This document shows, piece by piece, positions 47,403 to 55,029 of a stretch of DNA of 55,407 nt. The stretch is from positions 1-55,407 of the forward strand of contig NZ_JABBNC010000050.1 of assembly GCF_012933445.1 (NCBI RefSeq). Reading direction: 5' to 3'. This DNA is from Actinoplanes sp. TBRC 11911 (GTDB taxonomy: Bacteria; Actinomycetota; Actinomycetes; Mycobacteriales; Micromonosporaceae). The notes under the pieces are model-generated. The model did no database searches. It was given only the letters and a program-made list of their open reading frames with translations, and was not told the origin of the DNA. The first letter of the stretch is position 1; each line of letters opens with the position of its first letter. The translations under genes were made by a program, and so were the position numbers.

Positions 47403-48572
47403 ATGAAGCATCGCATCGTCGTGCTCGGAGCCGGGTACTCCGGGGCCACCGCGGCCGGACGTCTCGCTGCGCGGCTCGATCCCGCCGACGTCGAGATCAC
47501 CGTCGTCAACGCGGACCCCGAATTCGTCGAGCGGGTCCGCATGCACCAGCTCGCCACCGGGCAGCACCTCACGCGGCGCAGCCTTGCGGACATCTTCGCG
47601 GGCACCGGCGTACGGCTGAAATTGTCCGAGGTTGCCACCGTCGACGCCGAGCGCAAGAACGTCACGCTGAGCGACGGCGACATCTCCTACGACACCCTTG
47701 TGTACGCCCTCGGCAGCGCGGCGGCCGACCACGGCGTCCCGGGGGTGCGCGAGCACGCGTACGACCTGGCCGGCAAGCGCTCGGCGCTGCGGCTGCGCGA
47801 GCGTCTCGCCGAACTCGGCGCGGGGGAGTCCGTACTGGTCGTCGGCGGCGGGCTGACCGGCATCGAGGCGACCACCGAGATCGCCGAGGCCCGGCCGGAC
47901 CTGCGCGTCGCGAACGCCACCGAGGGCGCCCCGGGCGACTGGCTGGACGCGAAGGCGCAGCGCCACCTGGGCGAGGTCCTGGACCGGCTCGGCGTCGCCG
48001 TGCACGCGAACACCGACATCGTACGGGTCGGCGAGGACGGCGCGGTCACCGGCGACGGACGGACGATCCCGGCCCGCGTGGTCGTGTGGACGGCCGGCTT
48101 CGCGGTGCACCCGATCGCCGCCGCGACCACCCTGAAGGTCGCCGGAACCGGGCAGATCGTCGTGGACCACACGATGCGCTCGGTGTCGCACCCGGACGTG
48201 TACGCGGTCGGCGACGCCGCGATCGCCGAGGGACCGGGCGGCAAGCCGCTGCGGATGTCCTGCGCCTCCGGCATGCCGATGGCGTGGCAGGCCGCCGACG
48301 CGATCGCCGCGCGGATGACCGGCCGCAAGATCCCGAAGGCCCCGCTGCGCTACTTCAACCAGTGCATCAGCCTGGGCCGCCGCGACGGGCTCATCCAGTA
48401 CGTGACCGCCGACGACCGGCCCAAGCCGTACCTGCTCAAGGGCAAGCTGGCGGCGCACTACAAGGAGTTCGTCTGCAAGGGCGCGGCCTGGGGCATGGCG
48501 CACCCGATGCTGATGCTCCCGACGCGCCGCCGCCGGGTGGCGGGGCTCAGGCCCGACGCGGTGACGGCGTGA
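47403..48572 (+). CDS. NAD(P)/FAD-dependent oxidoreductase, NDH-2-like (389 aa)
   Basis: A two-dinucleotide-binding flavoprotein. The FAD-binding motif is RIVVLGAGYSGATAAGRLAA near the N-terminus, the NAD(P)H site VLVVGGGLTGIEATTEIAE near residue 145, and the second FAD motif VYAVGDAA near 270. The C-terminus lacks long membrane anchors. It is probably the target of the ECF41 sigma factor encoded just before it; related oxidoreductases are the normal partners. A possible weak ECF41 -35 (TGTCAGG) lies at 47342-47348. ATG 47403 has GAGTGAAACC only as a weak ribosome site. Confidence 0.88.
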   Translation: MKHRIVVLGAGYSGATAAGRLAARLDPADVEITVVNADPEFVERVRMHQLATGQHLTRRSLADIFAGTGVRLKLSEVATVDAERKNVTLSDGDISYDTLVYALGSAAADHGVPGVREHAYDLAGKRSALRLRERLAELGAGESVLVVGGGLTGIEATTEIAEARPDLRVANATEGAPGDWLDAKAQRHLGEVLDRLGVAVHANTDIVRVGEDGAVTGDGRTIPARVVVWTAGFAVHPIAAATTLKVAGTGQIVVDHTMRSVSHPDVYAVGDAAIAEGPGGKPLRMSCASGMPMAWQAADAIAARMTGRKIPKAPLRYFNQCISLGRRDGLIQYVTADDRPKPYLLKGKLAAHYKEFVCKGAAWGMAHPMLMLPTRRRRVAGLRPDAVTA

Positions 48573-48579
48573 CGGCTGT

Positions 48580-48604
48580 GGCGGCGCGTCGCGGACGCGC
48601 CGCC
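48580..48604. terminator. Bidirectional hairpin terminator
   Basis: GGCGGCGCGTC, loop GCG, GACGCGCCGCC: a perfect 11-bp stem between convergent stops at 48572 and 48618. Confidence 0.85.
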
Positions 48605-48617
48605 CAGGGTCGTGGGC

Positions 48618-50732
48618 CTACCACGTCCACCTCTGCAATGCGCTGCCGTTGCAGGTGGAGATGGTGATCGGCGCGCTCAGGGCCGTGGACGCGGCCGCCA
48701 GGCACAGCGTGGTGTGCGTGGTGACGCGGATCGTGCCGTCGGTGCCGAACTGCCATTTCTGCGCGTTGGAGTTGTTGCAGCTGAACGCCTGGATCCGCTG
48801 ACCCGAGTTGAATTTGCTTCCCGGTACGTCGAGGCAGAGGCCGAGCACGCGCACCGAGCTGTCGTTGGGCAGCCGGGTCAGCGCCTGCGCCTTCGAGCCG
48901 TTGCAGGTGAACGACTGCGGCAGGGTGCCCGACTTGATGGCCGAGCCCGGCAGGTCGACGCACTTGGCGGCCGAGGTGTTGCGGACCGCGCTCATCAGCG
49001 GGTTCGGGCTGCGTCCGACCTGGACGATCTTCGCGACGGACGGGACCCCGTTGGCGTCGATCACGAAGAGCATGTAGTAGCCGGGCGGGGCCACGCCGCC
49101 GGTCGCCGGGCCGGTCGCGTTCAGCGTGGTGCCGGACGTCGTGAACCTCAGCGGGATGTAGCGCTGGCCCTGGTCCACGCCGTGCGTCACGTCGGCGAGC
49201 CCGACCAGGGCGACCTTGCGGACGCTCGCGGCCTGCGCCGAGGTGATCGTGAACGGGGTGTTGATGCCGACGGTGGCCGGTGCCGTGGTGATGACCGGGC
49301 GGTCGGCCAGGTCCCGGCTGCCGTCCTTCTTGTAGAGGTACGGCGGGGTGAAGTACTCGATGTTCTTCTCGAGATAGCCGGCCGTCACGCAGGCGCCGCA
49401 GATCCCGCCGCCGCCGGTCATGACCCGCCCGTCGGGCAGCAGCGCGGCGGTCGAGTGGTACTGCCGGATGCGGCCCGCGCCGGCGAGCACCGTCCACTTG
49501 CCGGTGGCCGGGTCCCAGCGCTCCGCCGCCGTCGCGGCGTGTTTCAGGTCGACGAGGTTGTTGGTGGCCGCGCTGGTCAGGCCGCCGGTCGCCAGGACCG
49601 AGCCGTCGGCCAGCAGGGTCGCGTTGAGCTGCCGCCGGCCGATCGACATCGAGCCGGTGGCGGCGACGCCCGGGGCCTGGGACCCGTAGGCGCCGGCGCT
49701 CAGCACGACGGCCGTCTTGGTGGGGACGTTCGTCGCGCCACCCTCGGTGATCTTGCCGCCGCCGACGACCAGGGTCTTGCCGGCGTCGTACGTGGAGAAA
49801 CTGCCGTAGTCCCGGGCGATCGCGTCCCGGGTGAAGGTCGCCGTGATCACGCCGTTGCCGGCCGAGTTGACCGTGTACCCGGTGGTCAGCGGGCCGAAGA
49901 AGCCGAGCTGGGTGTCCGGCCGCGAGCCCATCGACGCGTACAGCCGGGCGTTGTATTTCGTGAAGCCGGTCAGCGGCCGCAGGGCGCCGTTCGCCTGGTA
50001 CACCTCGGCGGTGGCCGGGCCGCCGCCGACGATGACCGCCTCGCCGTTGGCCATCTCGGCGACCGCCGGGTACCACCGCGCGGCGGCCATGTCCTTGCCG
50101 CGCGTCCAGGTCTCGGTCTGCCAGTTGAAGATGTGCGTCTGCACGGTGCCGGCCAGCTGCTGGTTGGCGTTTCCGCCGGCCACCAGGATGTTGCCGTTCG
50201 GCAGGTGCGCGAAGCCGGCGCAGAAGAGGTTCGAGCCCTGCACGTCGACCCGCTTGGACGTGTTGTCCGCGGGGTTCCAGACCATGGCCCGGGTGAAGCT
50301 CTGATCCGGGTACGACTCGGCCGCGTTGTCGCCGACCGAGTCCCAGATCAGCACCTTGCCGTTGGGCAGCACCGCCTCGAACACCGGGACGACCGGGGTG
50401 TTGATCACCGAGCTCCAGGAGCCCCGCACCGCGGGGTTGTCGGCCACGTTGCCCCGGTGTGTCGGTCCCGGGACGCCGGGCCGTTGCCCGGTCTCGCGCC
50501 CGATCCGGGTCGCGACCTGGGCCGTCTCCTTCTCGATCGTGCTCATCGGCGTGCCGACGAGGTCTTCCTTCATGTGCTCGAGGTCGTCCTCGTCGCCGTC
50601 GGCACCGTGCTGGTGGACGTGCGCCGGCGCGGCGTCCGCCTTCGCGGCGGTGCTGACCGAGCTTGTCGCGGACGTGGCGAACAGGGCCAATGCGGACAGT
50701 AGTCCGGAAATGACGACACCGCGTCTACGCAT
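48618..50732 (-). CDS. Secreted galactose-oxidase-like copper radical oxidase with ricin-type lectin domain (704 aa)
   Basis: Signal peptide MRRRGVVISGLLSALALFAT. Kelch-type beta-propeller from about 110 to 470, then a DUF1929 domain (about 470-575) and a ricin-B lectin domain (about 580-704, with QW/W-type repeats). Copper-site candidates are present: the thioether Cys (SNLFCAGF, about 170) and Tyr (ARLYAS, about 263), axial Tyr and His (IRQYHSTAALL, about 423-424), and the second His (VTHGVDQGQRY, about 515). It would oxidise primary alcohols of sugars or glyoxal-type compounds to aldehydes with H2O2. Related bacterial proteins (GlxA type) act at the hyphal tip. ATG 50732. Confidence 0.9.
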   Translation of the reverse strand: MRRRGVVISGLLSALALFATSATSSVSTAAKADAAPAHVHQHGADGDEDDLEHMKEDLVGTPMSTIEKETAQVATRIGRETGQRPGVPGPTHRGNVADNPAVRGSWSSVINTPVVPVFEAVLPNGKVLIWDSVGDNAAESYPDQSFTRAMVWNPADNTSKRVDVQGSNLFCAGFAHLPNGNILVAGGNANQQLAGTVQTHIFNWQTETWTRGKDMAAARWYPAVAEMANGEAVIVGGGPATAEVYQANGALRPLTGFTKYNARLYASMGSRPDTQLGFFGPLTTGYTVNSAGNGVITATFTRDAIARDYGSFSTYDAGKTLVVGGGKITEGGATNVPTKTAVVLSAGAYGSQAPGVAATGSMSIGRRQLNATLLADGSVLATGGLTSAATNNLVDLKHAATAAERWDPATGKWTVLAGAGRIRQYHSTAALLPDGRVMTGGGGICGACVTAGYLEKNIEYFTPPYLYKKDGSRDLADRPVITTAPATVGINTPFTITSAQAASVRKVALVGLADVTHGVDQGQRYIPLRFTTSGTTLNATGPATGGVAPPGYYMLFVIDANGVPSVAKIVQVGRSPNPLMSAVRNTSAAKCVDLPGSAIKSGTLPQSFTCNGSKAQALTRLPNDSSVRVLGLCLDVPGSKFNSGQRIQAFSCNNSNAQKWQFGTDGTIRVTTHTTLCLAAASTALSAPITISTCNGSALQRWTW

Positions 50733-51039
50733 GAAATGGAGTCCCTTCACCGAAAACACAAAGCAGGTGACCATCGGCACACGCGGCGATGGCTCGATGA
50801 GGATGATGGCCCCCGTGGCCCCACCCGTCTTATGTGGCGGGTGCCCGCCACGTTAGTCCTCCACTAAGGCGCCAATCAATGTCTCGTCGGGTCGCTGACA
50901 CTGGCCGAACGGCCGACCCACCGGTACGTGACAACATTCCGCTAATCAAGCAGTTGTCCGGTCCTTGTCATTTCGGCACGGCGTATCGGCGTACTCTCAA
51001 AAATCTCTCTCCCTGGTGGAGGAGCCTGGTGGAGGAGCA
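50733..51039. other. Divergent intergenic region, promoters only
   Basis: Separates the copper oxidase gene (minus) from the AraC-type regulator (plus). I see no gene or dispersed repeat here. Just before the AraC start the sequence CTGGTGGAGGAGC is repeated twice, so the ribosome site is duplicated. Confidence 0.5.
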
Positions 51040-52026
51040 ATGAGCACGCTTGTCACCACCGCCGATGTCGACGCGGCCGACCGGTTCGACTTCATCCGCG
51101 AGCTGACCGCCACGATGTGGGTCCCGATGGAGTGCGGTGGCTGGTGCCCGCCGGACTATCGCGGCGAGTTCCGGGCCAGCGGCCTCGGTCCGCTGCAGGT
51201 GGTGGTGCTGGACATCATGCCGATCACGGTGCGCCGCACCACCGAGTTGATCGCGCAGGCCGACCCCGACATGCTGAAACTGTTCCTCGTCTGCGCCGGC
51301 GGCTCCTCGGTGGTCGATCAGGACGGCCGGCAGGCGCGGTTGTCCGCGGGGGAGTTCACGTTCTACGACACCCGCCGGCCGTACGAGGTCCACTGCGGTA
51401 CCGGCGACGAGCCGACCCGGCTGATGACGTTCATGTTCCCGCCGGCGCTGCTGCCGCTGTCGCCGAGCGCGCGCCGGCGCCTCACCGCGGTGCCGATCCC
51501 GGCGACCGCCGGAATCGGCGATCTGACCAGCCAGTTCCTGCTGCGGCTGGCGCGCAACATCGAGCACTGCACCCCGGCCGAGGCGGCGCGGGTGTCCACC
51601 GCGGCGCTCGAGGTGCTGGCGACGCGGCTGGCCCGGGAGTTGGACGCCGGCTCGTGGGGGACGGCCGAGGACCGCCGGCACGCCCTGCTGGTCACCGTCC
51701 AGGGCTTCGTCCAGCAGCACCTCGGCGACCCGCGGCTGACGCCGGCCGGGATCGCGGCGCAGCACCACATGTCGTTGCGGTCGTTGCACCAGCTCTTTCA
51801 CGACGAAGGACTGACGGTGGCCGGCTGGATCCGCGCGCGGCGCCTGGAACGCTGCCGGCGCGACCTGGCCGACCCGAGCCTGGACGCGCGGCCGGTCGCG
51901 GCGGTCGCGGCCCGATGGGGGTTCACCAGCGCGGCCGACTTCAGCAAGGTGTTCCGGTCCGCGCACGGGGTGCCGCCGGCCGAGTACCGCAGGTTCGCAC
52001 GCGTTGCCAACACGTCTGCGTCCTGA
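51040..52026 (+). CDS. AraC-family regulator (328 aa)
   Basis: N-terminal AraC-binding-like cupin region (about 15-180, with LKLFLVCAGGSSVVDQDGRQ and DTRRPYEVHCGTGDEP). The C-terminal pair of helix-turn-helix motifs is at about 220-320 (LTPAGIAAQHHMSLRSLHQL, and RWGFTSAADFSKVFRSAHGV). The second HTH ends in the typical PPAEYRRF. It belongs to the AraC_binding_2/HTH_18 group common in actinobacteria. ATG 51040 has GGAGGAG two bases upstream. It precedes the class V aminotransferase by 39 nt on the same strand, but also faces the copper oxidase gene, so either may be its target. Confidence 0.88.
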   Translation: MSTLVTTADVDAADRFDFIRELTATMWVPMECGGWCPPDYRGEFRASGLGPLQVVVLDIMPITVRRTTELIAQADPDMLKLFLVCAGGSSVVDQDGRQARLSAGEFTFYDTRRPYEVHCGTGDEPTRLMTFMFPPALLPLSPSARRRLTAVPIPATAGIGDLTSQFLLRLARNIEHCTPAEAARVSTAALEVLATRLARELDAGSWGTAEDRRHALLVTVQGFVQQHLGDPRLTPAGIAAQHHMSLRSLHQLFHDEGLTVAGWIRARRLERCRRDLADPSLDARPVAAVAARWGFTSAADFSKVFRSAHGVPPAEYRRFARVANTSAS

Positions 52027-52065
52027 CCCAACGACCCGCGGGGTGGATGGCGCGACGCTGGCCGG

Positions 52066-53451
52066 GTGGACATCGAACGGATCCGTGCGCATTTCTCGTT
52101 CCCGCAGGCCGGGCGGATCGCGCTGAACAACGCGGCGAGCACGCAGCCGCCCCGCGAACTCGTGGAGCTTTATCGGTCGCTGGCGCCCGGCTATGAGAAC
52201 GTGCACCGCGGTCAATCCACCGCGTCCCGGGAGATGACCGGGCTCTTCGAGGAGGCGTACCGGACGATCGCAAGCTTTTTGTCGGCGCCGGGGCCGGAGA
52301 CGATCGCGCTTTACCGCAATACGACCGAGGCCATCAACGCGGTGATGTATTCGCTGCTGACCGAGTTCCGCGACGGCGACAACGTGGTGACGACGTCGCT
52401 GGAGCACAACTCGAATTACGTGCCGTGGCACGCGATGTGCCGGCGGATCCTGCCGCGGCTCGGGCGGCGCGTGGAATATCGGCTGGCCCGGTTCGACCCG
52501 GTTACCGGCGAGCTGGATCTCGCGCATCTCGCGTCGCTGATCGACCATCGGACCAAGCTCGTGTGTTGCACGGGTGCGTCAAATTTCCTCGGTACGCGTC
52601 CCCCGCTCACCCGGATCCGTCAGCTCGCGAACGCCGGCGGATACGTGCAGCCGACCGGTTCGGTAGGGGCGTATCTGCTGGTGGATGCGGCTCAATTGGT
52701 GCCGGGGGCGTACGTGGATGTGCGGGCCCTGGACGTTGATTATCTGGCGTTCTCGTTCCACAAGATGCTGGCGCCGTTCGGGATCGGGGTGTTGTACGGC
52801 AAGGCGCATTTGCTCGCGTCCGCGCTGCCGTTTCTGTACGGCGGTGACATGATCGCGCAGGGGCGGGTGTTCGCGGATCGGGTCGAATTCAACGCGCTGC
52901 CGTGGAAATACGCGGCCGGGACCCCGAATATTCTCGGCACCATCGTTTCCGCTCAGGCGTTGCGTTTTCTGGTGGATCTGGTGTCGCCCGGCTCTGGGTA
53001 TTTCTGGACAAATCGGGCGTTCGCGCCTAGGGTGGTCCGCGCGGCGATGGACCGGGTCAACGGGTGGAACAGGATGCTGACCGCCCGGGCGCTGGCGGGG
53101 CTGGCCACGATCGACGGGATCACGATCTACGGGCCGCGGGATGCGGGGCGGCGGACGTCGCTGGTCGCGTTCAACCTGGCCGGTCGCGATCCGGTCGGCG
53201 TGGCCTCGGCGCTGAACCGGGCCGGGGTGGAGGCGCGGGCCGGGTGCCATTGCGCGACGCTGGCGCACCACGCGCTGGGGCTGGACCCGCCCGCGTCGTG
53301 CCGGCTGAGCTTCTATCTCTACAACACGCCGGACGAAGTGGACCGGGCGGTCGCGGCCGTGGGGGCGATCGCGTCGGCTCCTTCACTGTCCGGCGTGCTG
53401 TCTCGTCTACCGTCGGTGCAGGGAGTAGGTCAGGTGCGTCACTCGCGGTGA
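52066..53451 (+). CDS. Class V aminotransferase / cysteine-desulfurase-like protein (461 aa)
   Basis: A PLP enzyme of fold type I. PLP lysine is K233 in DYLAFSFHKMLAPFG, and the upstream aspartate is in LLVDAAQLVPGAYVD. The opening IALNNAASTQPPRELVELYR and the late GCHCATLAHHALGLDPP, with a cysteine in the place where desulfurases hold their active thiol, suggest cysteine-desulfurase-like chemistry. NIFS/SufS accessory genes are not adjacent, so the role is uncertain. GTG 52066. The last 45 bases overlap the convergent RibD-like gene. Confidence 0.85.
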   Translation: MDIERIRAHFSFPQAGRIALNNAASTQPPRELVELYRSLAPGYENVHRGQSTASREMTGLFEEAYRTIASFLSAPGPETIALYRNTTEAINAVMYSLLTEFRDGDNVVTTSLEHNSNYVPWHAMCRRILPRLGRRVEYRLARFDPVTGELDLAHLASLIDHRTKLVCCTGASNFLGTRPPLTRIRQLANAGGYVQPTGSVGAYLLVDAAQLVPGAYVDVRALDVDYLAFSFHKMLAPFGIGVLYGKAHLLASALPFLYGGDMIAQGRVFADRVEFNALPWKYAAGTPNILGTIVSAQALRFLVDLVSPGSGYFWTNRAFAPRVVRAAMDRVNGWNRMLTARALAGLATIDGITIYGPRDAGRRTSLVAFNLAGRDPVGVASALNRAGVEARAGCHCATLAHHALGLDPPASCRLSFYLYNTPDEVDRAVAAVGAIASAPSLSGVLSRLPSVQGVGQVRHSR

Positions 53452-54027
53452 CGACTCCGAGCTCACCGGCTTCAGGGCGACCCGGGAGGCGTCCACGCCC
53501 TCGAACAGGCGGATCCCGGAGCCGAACAGCACCGGCGACACCGCGACCGAGAACTCGTCGACCAGGCCGGCGTTGACGTACTGCAGGATCGTCGCGCCGC
53601 CACCCGCGATGCGGACGTCCCGGTCCCCGGCGGCCTCGCGAGCCCGGTCGAGCGCGGCCTCGACACCGTCGGTGACGAAGTGGAACGTCGTGGCGCCGGG
53701 CCGCTCCCAGGGGTCACGCTTGGTGTGCGTCACGACGAACACCGGCGTGTGGAACGGCGCCTCGTCCGGCCACGCCTGCTCGCCGGCGTCGAACATGCGC
53801 CTGCCCATCACGCTGGCGCCGGTGCGCTCGAACGTCTTCCGCGCGATGTCGTTGTCGCGCCCCTCCTCGCCGCCGGCGCCGAGCTTCAGGTTCTCCCGGA
53901 AGAACCGCAACGGGAAGATCCACCGCTGCAGCTCCATCCACTGCCGTCCCATCAGGTCGTCGACGGACTCGGGGGCGATGAAACCGTCCAGCGACATCGA
54001 CACGCTGAAGAACACTTTGCCGGCCAT
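53407..54027 (-). CDS. Dihydrofolate-reductase/RibD C-terminal-like protein (206 aa)
   Basis: A RibD_C-domain NADPH-binding protein of the YyaP/YwjB type. MAGKVFFSVSMSLDGFIAPE opens the fold, with GASVMGRRMFDAGEQAW and VRIAGGGATILQYVNAGLVD, and the conserved VSPVLFGSGIRLFEGV. It probably reduces a small substrate rather than dihydrofolate. Third gene of an ArsR-SRPBCC-RibD-like operon: its ATG overlaps the preceding stop by one base (TGATG). The 3' end overlaps the convergent aminotransferase. Confidence 0.86.
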   Translation of the reverse strand: MAGKVFFSVSMSLDGFIAPESVDDLMGRQWMELQRWIFPLRFFRENLKLGAGGEEGRDNDIARKTFERTGASVMGRRMFDAGEQAWPDEAPFHTPVFVVTHTKRDPWERPGATTFHFVTDGVEAALDRAREAAGDRDVRIAGGGATILQYVNAGLVDEFSVAVSPVLFGSGIRLFEGVDASRVALKPVSSESSPRVTHLTYSLHRR

Positions 54028-54509
54028 CAGCGGCCCTCCTTCATCTCCGCGACGTACGCCGCGAGGTTGCCCAGTGTCTGCTCGCCGCCCTCGATCGCGT
54101 GGTATTTCTCGACGGCCTGGTCGCGCAGTTCCTTCGTGGGGAAGACGGTGCGCATCTCGATCCGGGTGGCGGCGCCCTCGGCCGCGAACGCCAGCGCCGA
54201 CTCGAAGGCGTTCGGGTCATCGCGGGACTCACCGTGCAGCAGCGCGATCCGCTCCGGCACGACGATCTCGGTCCAGGTGATCCACTCGGGAAAGTCGGTG
54301 CCGTCCGGCCCGTGCATCACGAAGACCCACTCCCCGCCGACGTGGAACTCGAAGGAGCGCGTGCTGGTGGTGAACCCCGCCGGGCCCCACCATCGCGACA
54401 GGTGCCGCACCTCGGTGAACGCCTCGAACACCAGCTCCCGCGGCCCGTCGATGAGCCGGGCGATCACGATCTCCCGCTCGGCCCCCGTTTCTTGCCGTGC
54501 CCCCGCCAT
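54027..54509 (-). CDS. SRPBCC-domain (AHSA1-like) protein (160 aa)
   Basis: A helix-grip-fold ligand-binding protein: IARLIDGPRELVFEAFTEVR, HLSRWWGPAGFTTSTRSFEF and GGEWVFVMHGPDGTDFPE are family landmarks, and the C-terminal helix NLAAYVAEMKEG closes it. It begins three bases after the stop of the ArsR gene and is coupled to the RibD-like gene by TGATG. Such ArsR/AHSA1 pairs are common in actinobacteria; ligand unknown. ATG 54509. Confidence 0.88.
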   Translation of the reverse strand: MAGARQETGAEREIVIARLIDGPRELVFEAFTEVRHLSRWWGPAGFTTSTRSFEFHVGGEWVFVMHGPDGTDFPEWITWTEIVVPERIALLHGESRDDPNAFESALAFAAEGAATRIEMRTVFPTKELRDQAVEKYHAIEGGEQTLGNLAAYVAEMKEGR

Positions 54510-54512
54510 CGT

Positions 54513-54923
54513 TCATTCCTCTCGCCGTGCCCGATTCGCGCCTTGCCGCGCCTGTTCCGGGTCCTGGGAATCCGCGCCCTGCCGTGCCTGCTTCAGGTCC
54601 CGCACGTAGGCGTCCAGCCGGTCGAAACTCTCGGCCCAGAACCGCTCGAACCCGCCGACCCACTCGTGGACCGGCCGCAGCCCGCGCGCGTCCAGCCCGT
54701 AGAGGCGCTGCTTACCCGCCTTGCGGTCGCGCACCAGCCCCACCTCGCGCAGCACCCGCAGATGCTTCGACGCCTGCGGCATGCTCATCCCCAGCTCCTG
54801 AGCCAGGTCGCTCACCGGCCACTCACCCGAGCGCAGCAGCGCCAGAATGTCCCGGCGCTGCGGCTCGGCGATCGCGTTGAACGCGTCCGAGGTCGTCGCT
54901 GCTCGTGCCACGCCACCCACCAT
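54513..54923 (-). CDS. ArsR-family winged-helix regulator (136 aa)
   Basis: First gene of the ArsR-SRPBCC-RibD-like operon. The HTH shows in AIAEPQRRDILALLRSGEWP and MSMPQASKHLRVLREVGLVR, and the wing in GKQRLYGLD. The C-terminal tail (KQARQGADSQDPEQARQGAN) repeats QARQGA, probably unstructured. No metal-site cysteines. A perfect 18-bp palindrome starts two bases before the ATG at 54923, so it very likely represses its own operon. Confidence 0.9.
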   Translation of the reverse strand: MVGGVARAATTSDAFNAIAEPQRRDILALLRSGEWPVSDLAQELGMSMPQASKHLRVLREVGLVRDRKAGKQRLYGLDARGLRPVHEWVGGFERFWAESFDRLDAYVRDLKQARQGADSQDPEQARQGANRARREE

Positions 54924-54924
54924 A

Positions 54925-54942
54925 TTTTCCTATATAGGAAAA
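54925..54942. promoter_or_regulatory. ArsR operator, perfect palindrome
   Basis: TTTTCCTATATAGGAAAA, perfect 18-bp inverted repeat directly before the ArsR start codon. It has the ATAT core seen in the palindrome before the other ArsR gene (16,481). Confidence 0.85.
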
Positions 54943-55029
54943 CGTCAAGCGGGTGTCGGCCGTACCTCTCCGGGGCGGCGACGTTTCTCCCATGGCGGCC
55001 TGCTCCCCAGACGGAACGATCCGAGGTTC

